DNA of 64,000 bases from Lacticaseibacillus zhaodongensis (GCF_009687905.1 NZ_BLBG01000002.1:265604-329603), one strand, 5' to 3'. Shown: positions 34,375-43,370, counted from the first letter of the stretch. The notes: generated by a model from the sequence alone, not told the origin. Translations and numbers: made by a program.

Positions 34375-34425
34375 AAAAAACAGGCTCCGCGGTGATTACT
34401 TAACATCACTACGGAGTCTGTTTTG
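34375..34425. terminator. Bidirectional terminator between mecA and azlD
   Basis: A 19-bp stem with wobble pairs (AAACAGGCTCCGC...GAGTCTGTTT) is flanked by A's on the left and T's on the right. Confidence 0.85.
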
Positions 34426-34429
34426 CTAT

Positions 34430-34756
34430 CTACATCAATGCACGAATAACTGCTAATGTGAGGACACCAACAATTGCAATCACCAGCAGTGAGCGGGTGA
34501 GTACCGCGGCGAGCACACTGGGCACCGCTGCCAAAATGTTGGGCCAGTTCATTCCGGGCAGGTGGCCAATGTGGGGGATGAACATGTTATTAAAGACTAA
34601 GGCGCTCATGATCGCTACGGGTACGAAACTCAGAAAGTCGAGCATCCATTTTGGCATTGTGAACCGTTTGAGCAAGAAAAACGGTGTGACGCGGCATAAC
34701 CAGGTCACAAAGCCGGTGCTAACGACCACGAGCATGATGTAACTAAAGCTTGGCAT
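34430..34756 (-). CDS. azlD: Branched-chain amino acid transport protein AzlD
   Basis: This 108-residue small membrane subunit has three to four helices, with the family words TWLCRVTPFFLLKRF and LSFVPVAIMSALVFNNM. It works with AzlC in export of branched-chain amino acids or analogues. Its start overlaps the end of azlC by 14 bases, indicating coupled translation. It is the last gene of the two-gene operon. Confidence 0.93.
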   Translation of the reverse strand: MPSFSYIMLVVVSTGFVTWLCRVTPFFLLKRFTMPKWMLDFLSFVPVAIMSALVFNNMFIPHIGHLPGMNWPNILAAVPSVLAAVLTRSLLVIAIVGVLTLAVIRALM

Positions 34757-35453
34757 GATTACGGACCCCCATTCCGACTAGGCAAGCGATGATGGTTACG
34801 ACCAGTGTTAAGATCCCGCTGGGAATGAAAATCATTCCCACGTAGGTGAGTACCAGTACGATCAGGATAATGCTGCCCTGCAGTGCCAGTTTAATGCTGC
34901 GGTCGCCAATCACCTGTAAGTAAAGAAGCCCAATGAACATGGCAACTAAAGCGTAGTCCAGTCCAAACTTTTCAGGGTCTTGAATCAAACTACCGAGCAG
35001 GTTTCCAGCCAATGACGCGGCTGCCCAGGCGGAATACGCGAAAATATTAGCTGCGTTCAACCATTCAAAGCTGAGGCGGTGGTCCGTGTAGTTTAATTTA
35101 CTCATGGTCAGGGCGAAAGTTTCATCGGTGAGCAATGTGCCGAGAATGATGTTGCGCAGCATGCTTTCTTTTTTGTAATAGGGCGCAACGGTCATACTGG
35201 TGAGAATCATGCGGGCGGAGAGCATAAAGACTGAGAAAACAATCGAGACAAAGGGACTGCCTGCGGTAATCATACTGACGATTACGAATTGGGCGGCCCC
35301 ACTATATGTAATCAATGCGGTTAACAAAGCTGCGAGGGCACTGAAGCCAGAGGAGCGGCTGACAATGCCAAACGCGAGGCCAATGCCAATATAGCCAAAC
35401 ACGGTTGGTAGTGTGTCCTTAAGACCCGCTCGAAAATCCAGCGTGTCATTCAT
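34743..35453 (-). CDS. azlC: Branched-chain amino acid transporter AzlC
   Basis: The large membrane subunit is about 236 residues with roughly seven helices. The AzlC signatures GIGLAFGIVSRSSGFS, SGAAQFVIVSM and LLTDETFALTM are clear. ATG 35453 (MNDTLDFRAGLKDTLP) is preferred over the longer start; the ribosome binding site (ACGGGATG) is modest. Relatives export leucine analogues and amino acids. It is in one operon with azlD. Confidence 0.92.
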   Translation of the reverse strand: MNDTLDFRAGLKDTLPTVFGYIGIGLAFGIVSRSSGFSALAALLTALITYSGAAQFVIVSMITAGSPFVSIVFSVFMLSARMILTSMTVAPYYKKESMLRNIILGTLLTDETFALTMSKLNYTDHRLSFEWLNAANIFAYSAWAAASLAGNLLGSLIQDPEKFGLDYALVAMFIGLLYLQVIGDRSIKLALQGSIILIVLVLTYVGMIFIPSGILTLVVTIIACLVGMGVRNHAKL

Positions 35454-35578
35454 TATTATCATCCCGTTTCTTATCAAATTTTTAATATCAAACCGGCAAT
35501 TTGCGTGGCGAAAGCGGCACCAAACGCTAAAAAAATGGGGCTGAAGTTTAATCAGCCCTGTTGCAACCCGTGCAACTA

Positions 35579-35971
35579 TTAAAGTGCCAGTGGTTTGTCA
35601 TAGTCGACCAAGTGGGACAAAGTTTCTGCTTGTTTACGGATTTCCGCCGGTAAAGTTTGCGCAATCGTAAAGGTGGTTGTCATCTTGTGGGGATCGAAAT
35701 CACTGGGTGCACTGATGATGGTGTAAAAAGTGTGGTCTTCATTCTCTGGAATTGAGGAGAGGGTATAAGCCGTCACAGCGGCTTCATCGTCCGGTAATTG
35801 GTTGAGAAAGTCGGCAAGCACTCTGTATGAGTAATACACCGTTTCAATATACGTCACTCCAGATGCGTACAGGTGGGGGATGTTGAGAAACTCAATGGTG
35901 TAACCATGATCAGTCTTAACGTTCTTCGCTACGAAGAAATAATGGCGCTCTTTTTTGCTTACTTTGCTCAC
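35579..35971 (-). CDS. HicB-like domain protein without a HicA partner
   Basis: This 130-residue protein's first about 60 residues resemble a HicB partial-RNase-H fold: a beta strand with HYFFVAKNVKTDHGYTIEFLNIP, then a SGVTYIETVYYSYRVLADFL helix (the 'dGgytvtfPDlp...a..eeAl..a...l' pattern). The remainder is charged and helical with no clear DNA-binding domain. No HicA toxin lies beside it, so a toxin-antitoxin role is not supported by context. GTG 35971 follows GGAGGTGGG. A strong promoter lies upstream. Confidence 0.55.
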   Translation of the reverse strand: MSKVSKKERHYFFVAKNVKTDHGYTIEFLNIPHLYASGVTYIETVYYSYRVLADFLNQLPDDEAAVTAYTLSSIPENEDHTFYTIISAPSDFDPHKMTTTFTIAQTLPAEIRKQAETLSHLVDYDKPLAL

Positions 35972-35994
35972 GTCATCCCACCTCCTGTATGTTT

Positions 35995-36023
35995 ATTATA
36001 ACACGGTTAGAAAATACTGCCAA
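35995..36023 (-). promoter_or_regulatory. Promoter of the HicB-like gene
   Basis: On the minus strand TTGGCA (36018-36023) and TATAAT (35995-36000) are separated by 17 bases, close to the sigma-A consensus. Confidence 0.7.
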
Positions 36024-36094
36024 GGGGTATCCTCCCTCTAATTTTTATAGCCTAATTATTCTAACACTAAAGTTCAGCAGTTTCTATGTTTCAC

Positions 36095-36124
36095 TTGGCA
36101 AATACGAGATCCACGTGCTATACT
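36095..36124 (+). promoter_or_regulatory. Promoter of tRNA-Gly and probably argS
   Basis: TTGGCA (36095-36100) and TATACT (36119-36124) are separated by 18 bases. They are positioned to start about 12 bases before the tRNA. Confidence 0.65.
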
Positions 36125-36142
36125 ATTATTCGTTGTTATGAT

Positions 36143-36213
36143 GCGGTCGTAGTTTAGTGGTAAAACTCCAGCTTCCCAAGCTGGTGTCGCGAGTTCGATT
36201 CTCGTCGACCGCT
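36143..36213 (+). tRNA. tRNA-Gly (anticodon CCC)
   Basis: A 71-base cloverleaf is visible. The acceptor stem is GCGGTCG/CGACCGC and the anticodon stem CCAGC/GCTGG with loop TTCCCAA (anticodon CCC). The T arm has the TTCGATT loop. No CCA is encoded. Discriminator T is at 36213. It is nine bases before the argS T-box leader. Confidence 0.93.
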
Positions 36214-36221
36214 GCATACCC

Positions 36222-36411
36222 GATGATAAAGAGGAAGCGAAGCCGTCGTATTTTAGTGAGCTCACTACAGTGGGATGTGGGTATACGGCCTTCGGGGCGC
36301 GCTTTTGAGGGTGATATTTTATAGAGTGGGCGGTTACGCCAACAAGAGTGGTACCGCGGGCAAGGCTCGTCTCTTTCATTAATGTTAATGAAAGGGGCGG
36401 GCGCTTTTTTT
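36222..36411 (+). promoter_or_regulatory. T-box riboswitch leader of argS
   Basis: The T-box antiterminator core GTGGTACCGCG (36349-36359) is followed by an intrinsic terminator (stem 36365-36403, T run 36404-36411). The upstream region folds into a Stem I-like structure (GAAGCCGT pairs with ACGGCTTC-like sequence). Uncharged tRNA-Arg would be expected to allow read-through into argS. The specifier codon cannot be assigned by eye. No separate promoter fits between the tRNA and this leader. Confidence 0.85.
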
Positions 36412-36512
36412 GCACTATGGGTTCGCAATCCAACTCTGACGGCCTAAGCAGAAGTTGCTGGACTGTTCCGCTCCGGTTTTGACGTTCTACTTACAATAGA
36501 GGAGGAATCAAC

Positions 36513-38195
36513 ATGGATTTTAAGCAGCAAGTGGTCAGCGCACTGAGCAAGGTGCTCGCTGGCGAAGTTGAAGCAGACCAAATCACCAAGTTAATTGAAG
36601 TACCGAAGTCTCTTGATATGGGGGACTACGCATTTCCAACCTTCATTTTGGCGAAGTCGCGGCACATGGCGCCAGTCAAAATTGCAGCTGACCTGGCCGC
36701 ACAAATCGATGCCGGTGACTTTGAAAAGGTTGTTGCGCAAGGTGCATACGTTAACTTCTTCTTGGAGAAAACAAGTTTTGCTAAGGATGTTCTGACCGCA
36801 ATTGCTGAACAGGGTGAACACTATGGCGATTTGCAATTGGGTAGTGGCAATGTGCCGATTGACATGTCCAGTCCCAACATCGCTAAACCAATGTCCATGG
36901 GCCACTTGCGGTCAACTGTGATTGGAAACTCGATTGCCAAAATTCTGACGAAGGTTGGTTACTCACCAATCAAGATCAACCATCTCGGTGACTGGGGCAC
37001 GCAGTTCGGTAAGTTGATCGTTGCCTACAAGAAGTGGGGTAGTGAGGCTGAAGTTAAAGCCGACCCGATCAAGCACCTGCTAGAATACTACGTTCGTTTC
37101 CATAAAGAAGCTGAAACACAGCCAGAGCTTGATGATGAAGCCCGGGCCTGGTTTAAAAAGCTCGAAGACGGTGATGAAGAGGCTCACAAGCTCTGGAGCT
37201 GGTTCCGGACAGTCAGTCTCAAGGAATTCAACCGGATTTACGACATTCTAGGGGTTCACTTTGACAGCTTCAAGGGTGAGGCCTTCTACAACGACAAGAT
37301 GGACCGGGTAACCGATGCGCTTGAAGAAAAGCACTTGCTACAAGAAAGCCAGGGCGCGGAAATTGTTGACCTGTCTAAGTACAACCTGAACCCCGCATTA
37401 ATTCGGAAGAGCGACGGCGCGACCCTCTACATGACGCGGGACCTTGCCGCTGCAATGTACCGGCACGACACATACAACTTCACCCAGAGCCTCTACGTTG
37501 TGGGAATGGAGCAAACTGAGCACTTCAAGCAGCTCAAGGCTGTTTTGAAGGAAATGGGCTACGACTGGGCCGATGACATTCACCACATTCCATTTGGCCT
37601 GATTACTGCTAACGGTAAGAAGCTGTCCACACGGAAGGGTAACGTCATTCTGCTGGAGAAGGTGCTCCACGAAGCCGTTGACCTCGCTAAACAGCAGATT
37701 GCTGAAAAGCACCCTGATTTAAAGAATGCGGATGCTGTCGCGCAAGATGTTGGTGTTGGCGCCGTAATTTTCCATGACCTGAAGAATGATCGCCTCGACA
37801 ACTTCGATTTCAACCTTGAAGAAGTCGTGCGTTTCGAAGGTGAAACCGGTCCGTACGTGCAATACACGAATGCACGGGCAAATAGCATTTTGAGTAAGAC
37901 CGACGTGCAGCCAGATGCAACGGTCGAATTGACCGGTGTTGATGCTTGGGCGGTTTTGAAGATGCTGTCCGAATTCCCGAACGTGGTTGCTCGGGCGGCA
38001 CGTGATTTCGAACCGTCTGTTGTTGCTAAATACAGTTTGCGGCTTGCCAAGACATTCAATCAGTATTACGCTCACACCAAGGTCTTGGTCGATGATGCGG
38101 AACTGCCAGCACGGCTTGCGTTAGTGCAGAGCGTTTCAATGATCCTGACGACTTCATTAGGCCTGCTTGGTGTTAACGCACCTAAGGAAATGTAA
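36513..38195 (+). CDS. argS: Arginyl-tRNA synthetase
   Basis: This class I synthetase is 560 residues. An N-terminal tRNA-binding domain is followed by the catalytic Rossmann domain with NIAKPMSMGHLRSTVIGNS (HIGH motif) and KKLSTRKGN (KMSKS equivalent). The C-terminal anticodon domain ends LLGVNAPKEM. GAGGAGG precedes ATG 36513. The T-box leader controls it, and it is co-transcribed with argR after 14 bases. Confidence 0.97.
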   Translation: MDFKQQVVSALSKVLAGEVEADQITKLIEVPKSLDMGDYAFPTFILAKSRHMAPVKIAADLAAQIDAGDFEKVVAQGAYVNFFLEKTSFAKDVLTAIAEQGEHYGDLQLGSGNVPIDMSSPNIAKPMSMGHLRSTVIGNSIAKILTKVGYSPIKINHLGDWGTQFGKLIVAYKKWGSEAEVKADPIKHLLEYYVRFHKEAETQPELDDEARAWFKKLEDGDEEAHKLWSWFRTVSLKEFNRIYDILGVHFDSFKGEAFYNDKMDRVTDALEEKHLLQESQGAEIVDLSKYNLNPALIRKSDGATLYMTRDLAAAMYRHDTYNFTQSLYVVGMEQTEHFKQLKAVLKEMGYDWADDIHHIPFGLITANGKKLSTRKGNVILLEKVLHEAVDLAKQQIAEKHPDLKNADAVAQDVGVGAVIFHDLKNDRLDNFDFNLEEVVRFEGETGPYVQYTNARANSILSKTDVQPDATVELTGVDAWAVLKMLSEFPNVVARAARDFEPSVVAKYSLRLAKTFNQYYAHTKVLVDDAELPARLALVQSVSMILTTSLGLLGVNAPKEM

Positions 38196-38209
38196 GGAGG
38201 ACTAGCCCC

Positions 38210-38680
38210 ATGAAGAAAGCGGAGCGACAAAGCGCCCTTGCCGAGATTATCAGCAACTCGGTTGTGCAGACGCAGGAACAGTTGTTGCAGGAGCTCGATA
38301 AGGCTGGAATTTCGGCCACCCAAGCGACCGTTTCCCGAGACATTCGGGAAATGCGGATCGTTAAGTCGAAGGACGAAAATGGTGTAAGTCGGTACACGAT
38401 TCTGCATAATGTCGGCGATGAAAAGCTGACCGACCGGTTGAATTCAACAGTTCAAGAAGTCGGGATCAGTATCACGCGGGTGATGTTCATGAACGTGATC
38501 AAGACGATGCCAAGCAACGGGAACCTGCTCGCAGCGTTGATTGACGATGCCAACTTCCCACAGGTTGTTGGCACTGTGGCCGGGCATGACACGATTGTCG
38601 TGATCAGCCCGGACGTAGAAGCGGCGGAATGGTTTTACGAACAGTACCACGATGCACTGCTGAAGAAACACCGCAGTTAA
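38210..38680 (+). CDS. argR: Arginine repressor ArgR
   Basis: This 156-residue regulator of arginine metabolism has an N-terminal winged helix (about 1-70) with TQEQLLQELDKAGISATQATVSRDIREMR. The C-terminal hexamerisation and arginine-binding domain has SNGNLLAALIDDANFPQVVGTVAGHDTI; the GT/AGxDT segment is the ligand pocket. It sits in an operon with argS, tying tRNA-Arg charging to arginine gene control. GGAGG precedes the ATG. Confidence 0.95.
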   Translation: MKKAERQSALAEIISNSVVQTQEQLLQELDKAGISATQATVSRDIREMRIVKSKDENGVSRYTILHNVGDEKLTDRLNSTVQEVGISITRVMFMNVIKTMPSNGNLLAALIDDANFPQVVGTVAGHDTIVVISPDVEAAEWFYEQYHDALLKKHRS

Positions 38681-38690
38681 TGCAAACAAA

Positions 38691-38735
38691 CAGGTCCCCA
38701 AACCCATATGTTCGTCGGGTTTGGGGCCTGCTTTT
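38691..38735 (+). terminator. Terminator after argR
   Basis: A 14-bp GC-rich stem (CAGGTCCCCAAACCC/GGGTTTGGGGCCTG) is followed by CTTTT. Confidence 0.88.
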
Positions 38736-38744
38736 GTATTCTCA

Positions 38745-39572
38745 TCAAAATGCGGCCGGTGCGCTGATGTGCATTAACTTGTTAGTGAATGGGTGGGTGA
38801 ATTCCATTGTGTCGGCGTGTAGATACAGCCGATTGCCCGCGATATTACCGTACAGCGGGTCACCGACGATTGGTGCGCCGATACTCGCTAGGTGGACACG
38901 AATCTGGTGAGTCCGCCCGGTCTCGAGCTGCAAGTGGACGCGTGTGTAGGTATCGCTTTGGCCAACGCAGCGGTAGTGGGTGATGGCCGCTAAACCGGTG
39001 GGGCTAACCATCCGCCGGCGCTCATCGTTAGGTGCGTGGGCAATTGGCGCCGTGATGGTACCGCTGCCGGTGATTATACCACCGCACAGGGCGGTGTACT
39101 CGCGGTGCATTCTCCTAGTGGCGAGCTGGCGGTTGATGATTGCCCCACTCATCGGGTCTTTGCAAACTAGGAGCAGGCCACTTGTCTCCATGTCCAGCCG
39201 GTGGGTGATGTAGACTGGTGCGTGCAAGTAGTTGCTGATGCGGTTCATAGCTGTATCCGTGTCGTACTCGCTGCTTGGATGGGTTTTGATTCCGGCTGGT
39301 TTGTTTACAATTAGCAGCTGGTCGTCCTCGTACACGACGGGGATGGGCTCATTGCTTGGTAAGTAGGATTGATTCGTGCCGGTGTAATGCAGCTCAATGG
39401 TCGCGTCCGCGGGAATAGTGGCGGAGATGGGGATGTAGGCGCCGTTGACGAGGATGCTGCGGTGCATCCGCAGGTAGCCTTGGTAATGCTGGGGGACCAG
39501 CCACTGCCGCAATTGTTCCCGGACTGATAGCAAGCCGGAAACGTGCGTTATTTTCTGTTCAAAATCAGCCAA
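38745..39572 (-). CDS. RluA-family pseudouridine synthase
   Basis: This 275-residue rRNA/tRNA-modifying enzyme has an N-terminal S4-like region (MHRSILVNG). The catalytic domain has VVYEDDQLLIVNKPAGIKTHP, the active-site HRLDMETSGLLLVCK (catalytic aspartate) and the RTHQIRVHLASIGAPIVGDPLYG signature. The target uridine is unknown. The start is best placed at TTG 39572, with GGAG eight bases upstream. The GTG at 39581 would overlap that ribosome binding site. Confidence 0.88.
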   Translation of the reverse strand: MADFEQKITHVSGLLSVREQLRQWLVPQHYQGYLRMHRSILVNGAYIPISATIPADATIELHYTGTNQSYLPSNEPIPVVYEDDQLLIVNKPAGIKTHPSSEYDTDTAMNRISNYLHAPVYITHRLDMETSGLLLVCKDPMSGAIINRQLATRRMHREYTALCGGIITGSGTITAPIAHAPNDERRRMVSPTGLAAITHYRCVGQSDTYTRVHLQLETGRTHQIRVHLASIGAPIVGDPLYGNIAGNRLYLHADTMEFTHPFTNKLMHISAPAAF

Positions 39573-39644
39573 AAGTCTCACTCCATTTCCGCTAAAAATC
39601 TGTAAAGTAATATGGTGTTAGTAATGATTACATGGTAGCTATGC

Positions 39645-39690
39645 TACAATGCGAAGAGAAGTTCCTTTAGCAGTCAGTATATGCTAAATC
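39645..39690 (+). promoter_or_regulatory. Extended -10 and inverted repeat upstream of the PBP gene
   Basis: TGC-TACAAT (39642-39650) is an extended -10. Just downstream, TTTAGCA and TATGCTAAA form an inverted repeat across 39667-39690, which could be an operator or a 5'UTR hairpin. Confidence 0.4.
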
Positions 39691-39729
39691 ACTGTGCGCG
39701 CCAAAAAATTCATGAAGGGAGTACGCCTG

Positions 39730-41805
39730 GTGGATAATAATAGCAACAAGTCGTGGCTAGCAAACGCCTGGCATGCCTTCTGGCAGTGGTGTGGACGCTT
39801 CATGCGGCGGTTCCAAATCGTTCGGTGGTTGATTCTGCTGTTTTTGCTCGTCGTTTTGGGTTTTAGCAGTTACTTTACTTATAAAGCTAAAACCGCGGAT
39901 GTGCAAAATATCAAGAGCTCCTTACAGACCAAAACGATGATTTTGGATCGTAATAACAAGGAAGCTGGGACTCTGTACTCACAGAAGGGAACCTATGTTG
40001 ACTTAGACCAGATTGCAACCAGTGTGCAGAATGCGGTCATTAGTACTGAGGATCGTAGTTTCTACACTAATCCGGGATTTGATATTAAAGGGATTGCCCG
40101 GTCAGTCATTGGTTTGGTGATCCACCACGGCCAGATTACCGGTGGGGGCAGTACCTTAACGCAGCAATTGGCCAAGAACACCCTGCTCACGCAGAAGCAG
40201 AGTTTTCTGCGAAAGGCACAGGAAATTTTCCTGGCAGTACAAATTAATAAGGAATACTCCAAAAAGGATATTCTGGCCATGTACCTGAACAATGCCTACT
40301 TCGGTAACGGGGTTTGGGGGGTACAGGACGCTGCTAGACGCTACTTTGGGTGTGACGCTAGCCAGTTGACGGATTCCGAAGGGGCGACGCTGGCCGCAAT
40401 GCTGCGCAGCCCTAGCTTCTACAACCCAATTGACCACATGGATAACGCCATTTCGCGGCGCAACTTGGTATTGCAGTTAGAAGTTGAAGCGGGCCATATG
40501 ACGCAGGCAGAAGCAACCGCGGCCAAGGCTACTAGCCTGACTCTGCGTAACACCTACACCGCTGACAACGCCGATAAATATCCGTCTTACTTCGATGCGG
40601 TTATCGATGAGGCGGTCAAGGATGGGGTGCCCGAAAATGATGTGCTGAACAAGGGCTACCGAATTTACACCACCCTCGACCAGACGTATCAGCAGCGAAT
40701 GGATAACACTTTTACCCAGAGTTGGCTGTTCCCAGCCAACGCGAGTGATGGTACGCAGGCGCAGGCGGCATCAATTGCGGTTGATCCGAAAACAGGCGGC
40801 GTGCTGGCCGTCGTTGGTAATCGGGGTAAACACGTCTACCGCGGATTGAATTATGCGACGCAGCTGTCCGGCCGGTCACCTGGTTCCACGCTCAAACCAC
40901 TGATGGTATACACACCGGCATTGGAAAATGGTTACCACTATGATTCGGAGCTTTCGGACCAGAAGCAGAGTTTTGGCAAGAACAAGTACAGTCCCACCAA
41001 CCCGACCGGCGTTTATCAGGATCAGGTCCCGATGTACACTGCGTTGGCTGATAGTTTGAATGTGCCCGCAGTGTGGTTGCTGAACAAGATCGGCGTGCAA
41101 AAAGGGGTTAATAGCCTGGCACGGTTCGGCATCGACTTGAAGAAGTCAGATCAGAACCTGTCGGCGGCATTAGGCGGGGTTTCGACTAGTATCACCCCCT
41201 TGATGCTGGCTCGTGCTTATTCAAGCTTTGCTAATGGTGGGCAGTTACCGCAAACCCACTTCATCCGCAAAATTGTGGATGCGACGGGAACGGTAGTGTA
41301 TCAGGATAACGCAAGCAGTAAATCGGTCATGACCAAGAGTGTGGCCAATGAAATGACGAGTATGATGATCGGTACTTTTAAGCATGGCACGGCCATTGCG
41401 GGCAATCCGACGGGCTTCACTGTAGCTGGTAAAACGGGGAGCTCAGAAGTCCCTAAGGCCTGGGGTTATGGTACCAAGGACCAGTGGCTCGTAGGGTACA
41501 CACCAGACATAGTGGTTGCAACCTGGACCGGCTTCGAATACACTGATAAGCAGCATTTCTTACCCGGCACGAGTGAAGATGGTGTCGCCAAAATTTTTAA
41601 GAGCGAGATGGAGAACATCTTGCCAGCAACGCCACAAACTGCTTTTGGAACTAAAGATGCTCAAGAAATGGCGACCGAGCAGGGCACTGCCGGGACGGAC
41701 AGCACAAACGCTAGTGATGTCTGGAGCAACATTCAGGATGGTTTCAATTCTGCACGTGATACACTTAACTCGTGGGTTGGTGGCATTAAGAACATCTTTA
41801 AGTAG
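39730..41805 (+). CDS. Class A penicillin-binding protein (PBP1A/2A type)
   Basis: This is a 691-residue bifunctional peptidoglycan synthase. A cytosolic tail and one membrane helix come first (about 35-55). The glycosyltransferase domain follows with AVISTEDRSFYTNPGFD and GGSTLTQQLAKN. The transpeptidase domain has GSTLKPL (the SxxK serine), SLN (second motif) and KTGSSEV (KTG motif). The C-terminal 60 residues are low complexity, ending WVGGIKNIFK. GTG 39730 (MDNNSNKSW) is chosen because AAGGGA lies nine bases upstream. It acts at the outer membrane face; subtype within class A is uncertain. Confidence 0.93.
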   Translation: MDNNSNKSWLANAWHAFWQWCGRFMRRFQIVRWLILLFLLVVLGFSSYFTYKAKTADVQNIKSSLQTKTMILDRNNKEAGTLYSQKGTYVDLDQIATSVQNAVISTEDRSFYTNPGFDIKGIARSVIGLVIHHGQITGGGSTLTQQLAKNTLLTQKQSFLRKAQEIFLAVQINKEYSKKDILAMYLNNAYFGNGVWGVQDAARRYFGCDASQLTDSEGATLAAMLRSPSFYNPIDHMDNAISRRNLVLQLEVEAGHMTQAEATAAKATSLTLRNTYTADNADKYPSYFDAVIDEAVKDGVPENDVLNKGYRIYTTLDQTYQQRMDNTFTQSWLFPANASDGTQAQAASIAVDPKTGGVLAVVGNRGKHVYRGLNYATQLSGRSPGSTLKPLMVYTPALENGYHYDSELSDQKQSFGKNKYSPTNPTGVYQDQVPMYTALADSLNVPAVWLLNKIGVQKGVNSLARFGIDLKKSDQNLSAALGGVSTSITPLMLARAYSSFANGGQLPQTHFIRKIVDATGTVVYQDNASSKSVMTKSVANEMTSMMIGTFKHGTAIAGNPTGFTVAGKTGSSEVPKAWGYGTKDQWLVGYTPDIVVATWTGFEYTDKQHFLPGTSEDGVAKIFKSEMENILPATPQTAFGTKDAQEMATEQGTAGTDSTNASDVWSNIQDGFNSARDTLNSWVGGIKNIFK

Positions 41806-41866
41806 GCCCAGTCGGTCAACGGTTCTAGTCAGTCCGTTACTGTTGCAATAATAGGAGGAGCACATC

Positions 41867-42217
41867 ATGATCAATATTTACGACAACGCAAACACAATGG
41901 CAGAGGCACTGCAACAGACCCAGCAGTACCAGGATCTGAAACAGGCTTTCGACATGCTCAAGCTTGATGCGGTTGGTTACGGATTGTTCAAGCAGTTCCA
42001 GGAAAAACAGTTGGAGTTGCAACAGCAGCAGTCTCAGGGTCAGGACATTGACCCAGACTCTCTGAAGAAGTTGCAAGAACTTGGCGACAAAATCAAGGAC
42101 ATCGACGCAATCAAGACGCTTATTACTAAGGAGCAGGCGATGGCCCAACTCATGGACGAATTGAACGCAATCGTGAACAAACCAATCAGTGACTTGTACC
42201 GTCAGAACGATAAGTAA
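41867..42217 (+). CDS. YlbF/YheA family protein
   Basis: This 116-residue all-helical protein is of the YlbF/UPF0342 family: MINIYDNANTMAEALQQT, FDMLKLDAVGYGLFKQFQEKQLELQQQ and LNAIVNKPISDLY. Relatives form RNA-processing or competence/biofilm regulatory complexes in Bacillus, but the YheA-type members are unassigned. The glutamine-rich central coil is notable. GGAGG precedes ATG 41867. It is a single gene with a terminator, shortly before yhaM, an exoribonuclease. Confidence 0.88.
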   Translation: MINIYDNANTMAEALQQTQQYQDLKQAFDMLKLDAVGYGLFKQFQEKQLELQQQQSQGQDIDPDSLKKLQELGDKIKDIDAIKTLITKEQAMAQLMDELNAIVNKPISDLYRQNDK

Positions 42218-42241
42218 GCAATCAACATAGTTATTACTGGA

Positions 42242-42270
42242 CAGGTGCCCTCAGGGGGCGCCTGTTTTTT
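42242..42270 (+). terminator. Terminator after the YlbF-family gene
   Basis: An 8-bp stem (CAGGTGCC/GGCGCCTG) with a seven-base loop is followed by six T's. Confidence 0.88.
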
Positions 42271-42374
42271 AATAATGGATAAGCGAACTTGTATGGTCAA
42301 ATACGCGCCCTGACTAGCTATTACAGCAAAATATCGGTATGATAAACGCAAAGACAACAATGGGGGTTAATACT

Positions 42375-43355
42375 TTGGCAAAACGTTTATTTGAGTACCG
42401 TAATGGTGACGAAATTAAACTACCGCTTCTAATCAAATCGGCCGACGTGCGCGTGGCTAAGAATGGTAATAAATTCATTGCACTGGTGCTACAGGATACG
42501 TCCGGCCACATGCCCGCGAAGCTTTGGGACGCATCCGATGCGGCGATTGCGCAGTTTACCGCCGGCGTTGTCGTGCAGGTGACTGGTAAACGCGAACTGT
42601 ACCACGACAACCCGCAAATCAAGCTGTACGGAATGCGGCTAGCAACTCAGGAAGAGGGGGCAGATCCGAAGCGTTTCCTCGAACGGGCTCCAGAAAAAGC
42701 GGACCAGATGGAAGAGGAAATCAACACCTTCATCTTCGATATTCTGAACCCCAACTGGAACCGGATCGTGCGCCGGTTAGTTAGTGATCATCACGATGAA
42801 TTCTTTACCTATCCGGCTGCTAAGAGCAACCACCATGCGAATGGCGGGGGCTTGGCGTTCCACACCCTTTCAATTCTGCGGCTCGCCAAACACATTGGCG
42901 AGCAGTATCCCGGCATTAACGTATCTTTGCTGTACGCCGGCGCAATTCTGCATGATTTGGGCAAAACCATTGAACTTAGTGGTCCTGTTTCCACTGAGTA
43001 CACCGTTACCGGCAACCTGATCGGGCACATTGTCCTAATTGATGAGGAAATTATTCGGGTCTGCCTAGAACTTAAAATTGATGCTAAGCAAGAAGACGTG
43101 GTTATGCTGCGGCACATGATTCTTGCTCATCACGGCCTGCTCGAATACGGTTCCCCCGTTCGGCCCCAGTTGGTCGAAGCGGAAATTCTCCATGATCTCG
43201 ACGAACTGGATGCTTCCATCAACATGATGACTAACGCCGTTGCGCACGTGCAGGGCGGAGAGTTCTCTGAGCGCCTCTTCGGGATGGATAACCGTCGTTT
43301 CTACAAACCCGCCTCAATTCAGCATTATTCAAGCAAACAGCCTGACCAAAAGTAA
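42375..43355 (+). CDS. yhaM: 3'-5' exoribonuclease YhaM
   Basis: This is a 326-residue nuclease. The N-terminal OB domain (about 10-95) has IKLPLLIKSADVRVAKNG and KLYGMRLA. The HD domain has HHANGGGLAFHTLSI, AILHDLGKTIEL and HMILAHHG; these hold the metal-binding histidines and aspartates. It trims RNA 3' ends and single-stranded DNA. TTG 42375 is chosen because GGGGG lies eight bases upstream; the ATG at 42360 has no ribosome binding site. A 16-bp hairpin follows. Confidence 0.93.
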   Translation: MAKRLFEYRNGDEIKLPLLIKSADVRVAKNGNKFIALVLQDTSGHMPAKLWDASDAAIAQFTAGVVVQVTGKRELYHDNPQIKLYGMRLATQEEGADPKRFLERAPEKADQMEEEINTFIFDILNPNWNRIVRRLVSDHHDEFFTYPAAKSNHHANGGGLAFHTLSILRLAKHIGEQYPGINVSLLYAGAILHDLGKTIELSGPVSTEYTVTGNLIGHIVLIDEEIIRVCLELKIDAKQEDVVMLRHMILAHHGLLEYGSPVRPQLVEAEILHDLDELDASINMMTNAVAHVQGGEFSERLFGMDNRRFYKPASIQHYSSKQPDQK

Positions 43356-43370
43356 TCCTGCCTAAATTAA

